From: Pseudomonadota bacterium
Lineage (GTDB): Bacteria > Pseudomonadota > Gammaproteobacteria > Burkholderiales > Thiobacillaceae
Reading direction: 5' to 3'
Length of the DNA stretch: 6,062 bases
Assembly (NCBI GenBank): GCA_021791235.1
Contig: JAJYXA010000558.1
Coordinates: 1 to 6,062, forward strand
Part shown: positions 1 through 5,499 of the stretch, piece by piece
Numbering within the stretch: position 1 is the first letter of the stretch
How the letters are laid out: each line of letters begins with the position of its first letter
Position numbers and translations under genes: made by a program
Notes under the pieces: model-generated
Seen by the model: only the letters and a program-made list of their open reading frames with translations
Told to the model about the DNA's origin: nothing
Database searches by the model: none

Positions 1-2583
1 GGGCAGGTCGCGGATGAACAGACCGTCGATCTTGATGGTGTCGACGTGCAGATGCTTGAGATAGGCAAAGGACGCGAAGCCGACCCCGAAGTCGTCGAGG
101 CAGACGCCGCAGCCGAGCTGGCGCAGCGCTTCGATCATGCGCTGCGCGTCGTGCAGGTCGGACACGGCCGCAGTTTCGGTGATTTCGACGATGAACCGGC
201 CGGGCTTGACGCCGGCTTCGCGCAGCGCGTCGCTGATGAACTGCGGCAGGCCAGGCTCGGACAGCGAGCGCCCCGACAGGTTGACCGCGATGGGAGGGTT
301 GGCCGGATTGTCGGCCAGCCGGCCCACCACTTCGCGGATGACCCAACGGTCGATGTCGAGGATGCGGCCGCTTTTCTCCGCCACCCGGATGAAATGGGCC
401 GGCATGATGAACTGGTCGGCATGGCGCTCGTCGTCCATGCGGATCAGCGCTTCAAGGTGCGACAGGGTGCCGTCGTCCGCCCGGTACACGCCCTGGAAAT
501 TCAGCCGGAACAGATTCTTGTCGAGCGCGTTGCTGATGCGCTCGCCCCACGACAGGCGGCTGCGCATCTCGCTGTCGGCATCGGTGTCCGCGCGATAGAC
601 GCGCCAGGTGTTCTTGCCCGCATCCTTGGCCTGGTACATCGCGATATCGGCGCGCGCGACGAGGTCGTCGGCGTCGGCGGCGTGCTCCGGGTAGTAGGCG
701 ATGCCGAGGCTGGTGGTGAGACGCAGGTTCTGCCCTTCGAAGCGGAAGGGAATTTGTGCGATCGCCCGCACCACGCGATCGGCCAGCGCCTCCGCTTCGT
801 TGCCCTGCACGCCGGGCAGCAGGATGGCGAATTCGTCGCCGCCCAGGCGGGCCAGCACTTCGTTGCGCCGCACCAGGGCGCCGATTTCGCCGGCCACCCG
901 GATCAGCAGCGCATCGCCGGCGCGGTGGCCCGAGCTGTCGTTGATGGTCTTGAATTCGTCGAGATCGAAGAACATCAGCGCGCATCGCGCCTGGTGGCGG
1001 TCGGTTTCCAGCATGGTGCGCGCCAGTTCCTGCTGGAAACGGTGACGGTTGTACAGTCCGGTGAGCGCGTCGCGCTCGGCCAGATACACCAGTTGATCGG
1101 CCGTCTGGCGTTCGCGGGTGACGTCTTCGTAAATCCACAAATGGCCGATGAAGCGGCCTTCGCGATCGCGCACCGGGTAGTCGAGTTCGGTGATGACGCG
1201 GCCATCGGTCATCTGGATTTCATAGCTGTCGGACAATTCGCGCGTTTCCAGCACCGACAGCATATGCCTGGAAAAATGGTCGGGACGTGCCAGGGTCGAA
1301 GCGGACTGGGCCAGCACCTCGTTGACCGGCAGGCCGATGAGTCCCGTCCCTTCGTCGATCATCCACATGCGGCTGAAGGCGGGGTTGTGGTAGATCACGC
1401 GGCCGTCGGCGGCGACGAACAGAATGCCGAGGTTCATCGCCGACAGCAGCGAGACCAGTCGCGCGCGTTCCTGCTCGGTTTCCTCCAGATATCGGCTTTG
1501 CAGGCTTTCCGCGGTGCGCAGCTCATTGATGACCTGGCGCAGGTTGGCTTCGGTCGCCTTGAGGTCGTCGATGCTGTGGATGCTGGCGCGTATGCCCTGG
1601 TATATCCCGCTGTAATCGTGAATCGGCTGCCAGTTCACCGCGGCCCAGAAATGGCCGCCCTCCTTGCGGCAAACCCGCAGTGCGTAGCCCTGGCCGGAGG
1701 TGCCGCGCAGGGCCTGATACAACTGGAACTCGGCGGCGATGCGATCTTCCGGATGGATGATGTCGACCGGAAAATTCATCTTCCCCATGCATTCGCCGAC
1801 GGTAAAGCCGAGCATGCGCTCGACCGAGGGGTTGACCCACAACAGTCTGCCCTCGGGCGACAGCCAGAATTCGACGTCGTGGGTGTAATCGGCGATGGCA
1901 TGAAAACGCGCCTCGTTTTCGCGCGCCCGGTCGACGTTGAAGCGGACCGATTCGGCCATCCGGTTGAAGGTGACGACCAGTTGGCCGATTTCGTCTTCGC
2001 CCTCGCCGCTGAGCTTGACGTCCAGATCGCCTTGCGCCATGCGCTTGCTGGCGCTGGTCAGCGCGACAAAGCGGCGAATCACGCCGCCGGTCGACAGGGC
2101 CAGCAGGACGCCGGTGAGCAGCAGGGCGATCACGGCAATGATGAGACTGTTGCGGATATAGCGGGTGCGCGCCTCCTGGATGAAGTCGCCCGACAGGACC
2201 AGGGCGATCTCGCCATAGCGCCGCCCCGCCAGCATGACCGGCTGCACCCGGTGAAAATCGGTTGCGGCGCCGCTATTGCCGATCTGGTGTACGACCCGGT
2301 TGCTGCTGTCGCGCACCTCGATCATTTTGAGGCCGCCGTCATGCCGCAGCGTTTCGACGATGTCGCGCACGCTGGCATCATCCTGTTGCGCCAGTGGCGC
2401 AAGCAGGGCCGCTTCCAGGGTTTTCGCAATTTCCTCCACCCGGTGCCCGGCCTGTATTTGCAGGGCGTCGGTGGTGAGCTGCACCCCGTTTGCGATGAGG
2501 AAGCTCAGCATCACGGCTTCCACGCCCAGTGCGGCGAGCGTGAGCTTGTAGCGCAGCGAGAGCCGCTCCAGCCACGCCTTCAT
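1..2583 (-). CDS. Membrane-anchored HAMP-PAS-PAS-GGDEF-EAL cyclic-di-GMP enzyme (C-terminus beyond window)
   Basis: Predicted to make and/or break cyclic di-GMP in response to a periplasmic signal. The ATG at 2583 opens 861 codons that run off the window at base 1. Visible order: transmembrane helix about 14-36, periplasmic stretch about 37-144, second transmembrane helix about 145-165, HAMP about 166-218, PAS about 225-340, helical linker about 340-375, second PAS about 375-490, GGDEF about 495-660, EAL from about 685. The cyclase signature GGDEF is intact at 581-585. The product-inhibition site RxxD reads RRNE at 572-575, so its Asp is Glu. The phosphodiesterase residues present are E711 (EAL), N768, E800, D830, D831 and K851, with spacings matching those of RocR; the last two catalytic positions are outside the window. 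The start overlaps the stop of the upstream binding-protein gene in an ATGA, implying translational coupling. Domain identity is firm; net activity cannot be read from sequence. Confidence 0.95.
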   Translation of the reverse strand, partial: MKAWLERLSLRYKLTLAALGVEAVMLSFLIANGVQLTTDALQIQAGHRVEEIAKTLEAALLAPLAQQDDASVRDIVETLRHDGGLKMIEVRDSSNRVVHQIGNSGAATDFHRVQPVMLAGRRYGEIALVLSGDFIQEARTRYIRNSLIIAVIALLLTGVLLALSTGGVIRRFVALTSASKRMAQGDLDVKLSGEGEDEIGQLVVTFNRMAESVRFNVDRARENEARFHAIADYTHDVEFWLSPEGRLLWVNPSVERMLGFTVGECMGKMNFPVDIIHPEDRIAAEFQLYQALRGTSGQGYALRVCRKEGGHFWAAVNWQPIHDYSGIYQGIRASIHSIDDLKATEANLRQVINELRTAESLQSRYLEETEQERARLVSLLSAMNLGILFVAADGRVIYHNPAFSRMWMIDEGTGLIGLPVNEVLAQSASTLARPDHFSRHMLSVLETRELSDSYEIQMTDGRVITELDYPVRDREGRFIGHLWIYEDVTRERQTADQLVYLAERDALTGLYNRHRFQQELARTMLETDRHQARCALMFFDLDEFKTINDSSGHRAGDALLIRVAGEIGALVRRNEVLARLGGDEFAILLPGVQGNEAEALADRVVRAIAQIPFRFEGQNLRLTTSLGIAYYPEHAADADDLVARADIAMYQAKDAGKNTWRVYRADTDADSEMRSRLSWGERISNALDKNLFRLNFQGVYRADDGTLSHLEALIRMDDERHADQFIMPAHFIRVAEKSGRILDIDRWVIREVVGRLADNPANPPIAVNLSGRSLSEPGLPQFISDALREAGVKPGRFIVEITETAAVSDLHDAQRMIEALRQLGCGVCLDDFGVGFASFAYLKHLHVDTIKIDGLFIRDLP

Positions 2584-3500
2584 CGGGTTGTCCGCAACAG
2601 GTCCTGCACCTGCAGTGCGTAGGGGTGGAAGGCCCGCAGTTCGCTGCCGTCCACGCTGACGAAGCCGGCGTAGCCGCCGCGCTGCATGAATGCGCGCCCT
2701 TCGGGGAGGGTGGCGAAATGCAGCAGCGCTTTGCGTACTGCCTCCGCCTCGGCGTCGCGCAGGCGAGGATGGGTGAGGTACGTCAGGCTGGACAAGGGCG
2801 GCGTCTTGGCGAGCACGCGCAATTGCCGGCGCAGTTCGGGAGACAGCAAGGTATAGGTGTGCAGTCCCAGCATGGCGCCATCCGTGCGCCCGTTGATGAC
2901 CTGCATCACCGCGTTGAGATGACTGCCGGAGATGACGGTCCGGTAATCAATGTCATGTTGGAGCCCCTTCGCGGCCAGTTCGGCGTGGAGGGCCAATACC
3001 GCGACGGCGAAGGGGTCGGGTATGGCGATGGTGCGGCCGCGCAATGCTCCCGGTTCATCAAACGGCGAATCGGCCCTGACCGCCAGCAGGCCGTACACCG
3101 GCTGGGCATATTTCAGCAGCGGCCGATAACCGGCATCCTGGCGCGCCAGCCAGGCCAGATGCGGTGCCGTCAGCAGGATGTCGTAATCGCCCTGGCGGGT
3201 TCGCTCGATAAAAGTTTTGAAGTCGCGCGCGCTATAAATGACGACGCCGCGCTGCAGGTGTTTTTCCAGGGTGTCGGCAATCGGCCGGTACGTTTCGACG
3301 ATCTGCTTGGCGGTCAAGTGGGGGAACACGCCGAAGACCAGCGGTGCGTCCGCGCCGGAAACGGGGCGGCCCGCAATCAGCAGCAGGCATCCGAACAGGG
3401 CGGCCAACCTGGACCGCTGCGTGCGGCGCAAGCCGGCTGCCTGGGCGGGCGCATAAGGAATGAGGCTGGGCAGCCCCAGCCTCAGGGCAGATAGACGCAA
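2580..3500 (-). CDS. PhnD-like periplasmic substrate-binding protein (phosphate/phosphite/phosphonate type)
   Basis: Resembles the COG3221/PhnD family of periplasmic solute-binding proteins. With the TTG start at 3500 it has 306 residues. A basic stretch (residues 25-31) and hydrophobic core (32-44) ending near VSGADA form a signal peptide, so the mature protein should be periplasmic. Family-like blocks are GVFPHLTAKQ near 57-66, RTRQGDYDILLTAPHLAW near 100-117, a Gly-Tyr-Arg-Pro segment soon after, IAIPDPFA in the middle, and GSHLNAVMQVINGRTDGAML. The TTG at 3500 has AAGGAA 7 nt upstream, but it adds 23 residues before the signal peptide. A second in-frame TTG at 3431 would begin exactly at the signal peptide. 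The gene starts 16 nt after the argA stop and ends in an ATGA overlap with the GGDEF/EAL gene. No permease or ATPase gene adjoins it, so a sensory role for that partner is inferred rather than transport. The ligand is unknown. Confidence 0.88.
   Translation of the reverse strand: MRLSALRLGLPSLIPYAPAQAAGLRRTQRSRLAALFGCLLLIAGRPVSGADAPLVFGVFPHLTAKQIVETYRPIADTLEKHLQRGVVIYSARDFKTFIERTRQGDYDILLTAPHLAWLARQDAGYRPLLKYAQPVYGLLAVRADSPFDEPGALRGRTIAIPDPFAVAVLALHAELAAKGLQHDIDYRTVISGSHLNAVMQVINGRTDGAMLGLHTYTLLSPELRRQLRVLAKTPPLSSLTYLTHPRLRDAEAEAVRKALLHFATLPEGRAFMQRGGYAGFVSVDGSELRAFHPYALQVQDLLRTTR
3461..3484. repeat. Perfect 10-bp inverted repeat (hairpin) at the argA/binding-protein junction
   Basis: TGAGGCTGGG, a 4-nt loop, then CCCAGCCTCA gives a mismatch-free 10-bp stem, 33 nt downstream of the argA stop. 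On the minus strand it is followed by TTCCTTATG rather than a run of T, so it is not a convincing rho-independent terminator. It lies inside codons 6-13 of the binding-protein gene if the TTG at 3500 is used, but in the intergenic leader if the TTG at 3431 is used. It could stabilise the 3' end of an argA mRNA, be a processing site, or regulate translation of the next gene. Function is inference. Confidence 0.7.
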
Positions 3501-3507
3501 GCTTGAG

Positions 3508-3513
3508 TTCCTT
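3508..3513 (-). promoter_or_regulatory. Ribosome-binding site for the upstream TTG start of the binding-protein gene
   Basis: On the minus strand AAGGAA lies 7 nt before the TTG at 3500, a good Shine-Dalgarno distance, and sits just after the argA stop codon. It is the main argument for the longer start. The alternative TTG at 3431 has only a weak AGG-type match upstream. Confidence 0.5.
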
Positions 3514-3516
3514 GTT

Positions 3517-4830
3517 TTACAGCGATTTTTGCAGAACCTTGGATTTCCGCTTGTAGTTATACAGCGCCTGCTTGCTTTTCGGCAGGTGGTCGGGGCTGCT
3601 GTCGACGAAGCCGCGCTCCTCGAACCAGTGCTCGGTGCGGGTGGTCAGCACGAACAGTTTTCCGAAACCGGCTTTTTTGCCTCTTTTCTCGGCTTCCGCC
3701 AGCAGCAGGTCGCCAAAGCCGCGACCCCGAAACTCCCTGGAGACGGCCAGGCAGGCGAGTTCGGCCGCCTGCTCTTCGGGAAAGGGATAGAGCGCGGCGC
3801 AGCCGGCGACGACGCCGTCGGATTCGAGCACCAGGAAGCGCTCGATTTCCATTTCCAGCAGTTCGCGCGAGCGCCGCACCAGGATGCCCTCGCGCTCCAG
3901 CCGGTCGAGCAGGCCGAGGATGCCGCCGACGTCGTCGATGGTGGCGGCGCGCAGGGTTTCCAGCGGCGCCGGGGTGACGAGGGTGCCGACGCCTTCGCGG
4001 GTGAACAGCTCGGACAGCAGCGCGCCGTCCCGATGGCGGCTGATGAGGTGCGCGCGCTTGACCCCCTGGGTGCAGGCGGTGATCGCGCACGGCAGGTAGT
4101 AGGTCACGTCCTCGGGCAGCTTCTTCGCCTTTTCGAGCACCTGCCGCGCCTCGTTGACGGTGAGGGCGTTGTGGATGGCGCGGCCCTTGTCCGGCACGCC
4201 CTCGGTATCCATCAGGAAGATCAGCTTGTCGGCCGCGAGCTCGACCGCCGCCTGGGTGGCCACGTCTTCCAGGCTGAGGTTGAAGATCTCGCCGGTCGGC
4301 GAATAGCCGATCGGCGAGAGCAGCACGATGTCGTGCTGGTCCAGCCGCCGCCGGATCGCGGCGGCGTCGATCTTGCGCACCTCTCCGGTGTGCAGCAGGT
4401 CGACGCCGTCGCGCACCCCCAGCGGCTGCGCGGTGACGAAGTTGCCCGAGGCCACCCGGATGTCGGCGCCGGCCATCGGCGTGTTGGCCAGACCCAGCGA
4501 CAGCAGCGCCTCGATTTCCACCCGCACCGTGCCGGCGGCTTCCTTGACGCAGGCGAGCGCCGTGTCGTCGGTGACGCGCAGGCCGTTGACGTAGCGGATC
4601 GCGGTGCCGCTCTCGGTCAGCCGCGCCTCCACCTGCGGCCGCACGCCGTGCACCAGCACCAGCCGCACGCCCAGGCTGTTCAGCAGGTTGACGTCGTGCG
4701 CCAGCTGCACGAAGCCGCCGTCCGCCACCAGTTCGCCGCCAAAGGCGATGACGAAGGTCTTGCCGCGAAAGCCGTGGATGTACGGCGCGGCGGAGCGGAA
4801 CCAGTGGACGAAATCGGCGGTGTCTTTCAA
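3517..4830 (-). CDS. argA: N-acetylglutamate synthase (amino-acid N-acetyltransferase)
   Basis: Catalyses acetyl-CoA plus L-glutamate to N-acetyl-L-glutamate, the first step of arginine biosynthesis, in the cytoplasm. The 437 residues match the classical two-domain ArgA (E. coli protein about 443). An amino-acid-kinase-like domain covers about 20-290, with RGKTFVIAFGGE at 22-33, LVHGVRPQ at 59-66, and later SGNFVTAQPLGV and LISRHRDGALLSELF. A GNAT domain follows, including GILVRRSRELLEMEIE, AALYPFPEE, the acetyl-CoA loop RGRGFG at 368-373, and LFVLTTRTEHWFEERGF. The C-terminus NYKRKSKVL is typical. In the family the kinase-like domain carries the arginine feedback site. The start is a TTG at 4830; no in-frame ATG or GTG lies close upstream and no clear Shine-Dalgarno is visible, so the exact start is uncertain. 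The gene leads a probable three-gene minus-strand unit. Confidence 0.97.
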   Translation of the reverse strand: MKDTADFVHWFRSAAPYIHGFRGKTFVIAFGGELVADGGFVQLAHDVNLLNSLGVRLVLVHGVRPQVEARLTESGTAIRYVNGLRVTDDTALACVKEAAGTVRVEIEALLSLGLANTPMAGADIRVASGNFVTAQPLGVRDGVDLLHTGEVRKIDAAAIRRRLDQHDIVLLSPIGYSPTGEIFNLSLEDVATQAAVELAADKLIFLMDTEGVPDKGRAIHNALTVNEARQVLEKAKKLPEDVTYYLPCAITACTQGVKRAHLISRHRDGALLSELFTREGVGTLVTPAPLETLRAATIDDVGGILGLLDRLEREGILVRRSRELLEMEIERFLVLESDGVVAGCAALYPFPEEQAAELACLAVSREFRGRGFGDLLLAEAEKRGKKAGFGKLFVLTTRTEHWFEERGFVDSSPDHLPKSKQALYNYKRKSKVLQKSL

Positions 4831-4871
4831 CGGAATGGCCCGGCAGGGTGGGATTGATGCGAAGGATACCG

Positions 4872-4898
4872 AAAAAACCCCCCGCGTCGCGCAGGGGG
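4872..4898 (-). terminator. Intrinsic terminator or attenuator upstream of argA
   Basis: Read on the minus strand, CCCCCTGCG, loop CGA, then CGCGGGGGG gives a 9-bp stem with a single G-U wobble, followed directly by six T. This is a textbook rho-independent terminator. It points toward argA and ends 41 nt before the argA TTG. Those 41 nt (4831-4871) show no recognisable promoter. So either argA is transcribed through this structure under some control, or it blocks antisense transcription coming from the direction of rsmE and the argA promoter is simply not recognisable to me. On the plus strand there is no T-run after the stem, so it should not act in that direction. Confidence 0.8.
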
Positions 4899-4912
4899 CA
4901 ACACAAGCACGA

Positions 4913-4929
4913 GAATAAATGGAATAAAT
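4913..4929. repeat. Short A+T-rich tandem repeat in the argA/DsrE-gene spacer
   Basis: GAATAAAT occurs twice with a 9-bp period (4913-4920 and 4922-4929) in an otherwise GC-rich window. It lies in the divergent intergenic region upstream of the argA-side terminator. It may be part of a promoter or a regulator site. It is a direct repeat and does not fit the palindromic ARG-box pattern, so I assign no factor. Confidence 0.45.
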
Positions 4930-4987
4930 CGGAACGGCCTTGCGTCATAACACAGCAGGACGACACATTTCCGTTTCAATCACCCTG

Positions 4988-4993
4988 AAGGAG
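4988..4993 (+). promoter_or_regulatory. Ribosome-binding site of the DsrE-family gene
   Basis: AAGGAG precedes the ATG at 5004 with a 10-nt spacer. It supports that ATG over the next in-frame ATG at 5013, although the spacing is slightly long for the first start. Confidence 0.75.
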
Positions 4994-5003
4994 ACTTCGA
5001 AAA

Positions 5004-5441
5004 ATGAAAGCCATGAACAAGATGCTGGGCGCCCTGCTGGGCGGTACATTGATGATGGGCGCACTGGCGCTGCCGACCGCCGCCGTTGCAAGGGATCCCC
5101 TCGTTACGCCGAAAGTGGTGATTCAGGTCAGTGACGGCGATACGGCCAAATGGAATCTGGCGCTGAATAACGCCAAAAACGTCCAGAAGGATCTGAAGGG
5201 GGCAAAAATCGAAATCGTGGCGTATGGTCCGGGCATTGGCATGCTGAAAGCCGACTCCGAAGTGGCCAACCGCGTCAGCGAAGCCGTCGATTCCGGCATG
5301 AAAGTGGTGGCGTGCCTCAACACCATGAAGGGCCAGAAGCTCACCAAGGAAGACATGAACCCCAAGATTGGTTACGTTCAGGCCGGCGTGGTGGAACTCA
5401 TGGACCGTCAGGCGGAGGGGTATGCCTACATTCGTCCCTGA
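5004..5441 (+). CDS. Exported DsrE-family small protein
   Basis: A 145-residue protein with a signal peptide: basic start, hydrophobic core about 8-23, and probable cleavage after the AVA at 27-29, giving a mature domain of about 116 residues expected in the periplasm. The mature part has the DsrE/DsrF-like alternating strand-helix pattern. KVVIQVSDGD starts the first strand, KWNLALNNAKNVQKDL is the first helix, KIEIVAYGPGIGML the second strand and loop, then KVVACLNTMKG and GVVELMDRQAEGYAYI. It has one cysteine, C104, in the position where many relatives carry a conserved Cys in an ACxNTM motif. DsrE-fold proteins are linked to sulfur transfer, but no biochemical role is established for exported single-domain members that I can name, and no partner is visible here. 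It has its own ribosome-binding site and a terminator 9 nt after the stop, so it is probably monocistronic. Confidence 0.88.
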   Translation: MKAMNKMLGALLGGTLMMGALALPTAAVARDPLVTPKVVIQVSDGDTAKWNLALNNAKNVQKDLKGAKIEIVAYGPGIGMLKADSEVANRVSEAVDSGMKVVACLNTMKGQKLTKEDMNPKIGYVQAGVVELMDRQAEGYAYIRP

Positions 5442-5449
5442 TGGAGTCG

Positions 5450-5489
5450 GGCGTAAAAACCGGGCGCAGGCCCGTTTTTTTTTTACGCC
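5450..5489. terminator. Bidirectional intrinsic terminator between convergent genes
   Basis: The core stem CGGGC, loop GCAG, GCCCG (5461-5474) is followed on the plus strand by ten T (5475-5484). Flanking GGCGTAAAAA (5450-5459) and TTTTTACGCC (5480-5489) are also complementary, extending the inverted repeat. On the minus strand the same core is followed by a shorter T-run (complement of 5455-5459). It therefore suits termination of both the DsrE-family gene and rsmE, whose stop codons are 9 nt and 11 nt from its edges. Confidence 0.9.
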
Positions 5490-5499
5490 TGTTGCCGGC

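Larger units (their letters stand above)
4831..5003. other. Divergent intergenic region between argA and the DsrE-family gene
   Basis: This 173-nt spacer must carry the promoters for both directions. It holds the argA-side terminator, the GAATAAAT tandem repeat and the plus-strand ribosome-binding site. I see no strong sigma-70 pair on either strand. TTGCGT at 4940-4945 with a weak ACACAT 17 nt later (plus) and TATGAC then TATTCC at 17-nt spacing (minus) are the best I can offer, and neither is convincing. No ARG-box-like palindrome was found. Confidence 0.6.

Noticed and set aside
46..2622. Plus-strand open frame of 858 codons
   Set aside because: It is exactly antisense and in register to the GGDEF/EAL gene. 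The minus-strand translation contains canonical domains and catalytic motifs, whereas the plus-strand product is low-complexity, rich in Ala, Val, Asp, His and Gln, with no recognisable domain.
3415..3431. LFGC near residue 38 of the binding protein as a lipobox
   Set aside because: The hydrophobic stretch before the Cys is too short and continues after it, and a conventional cleavage region follows, so an ordinary secreted signal peptide fits better.
2625..3494. Plus-strand 289-codon frame opposite the binding-protein gene
   Set aside because: In-register antisense shadow of a gene with clear PhnD-family motifs.
3460..4857. Plus-strand open frame of 465 codons opposite argA
   Set aside because: Antisense shadow of argA caused by absence of TTA, CTA and TCA codons; no recognisable domain and no ribosome-binding site.
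4913..4929. ARG box (ArgR operator) upstream of argA
   Set aside because: The repeat is direct, not the palindromic TGAAT/ATTCA arrangement expected for ArgR.
3557..4966. Minus-strand 469-codon frame overlapping argA in another frame
   Set aside because: It reads through the terminator and then through argA out of frame, giving an Arg/Ala/Gly-rich product without family features; argA in the correct frame aligns end to end with E. coli ArgA.
4945..4968. Seven-residue minus-strand frame as an arginine leader peptide
   Set aside because: Only one Arg codon and no well-placed ribosome-binding site, so it is not listed as a gene; it is mentioned only as a weak hint in the attenuation finding.
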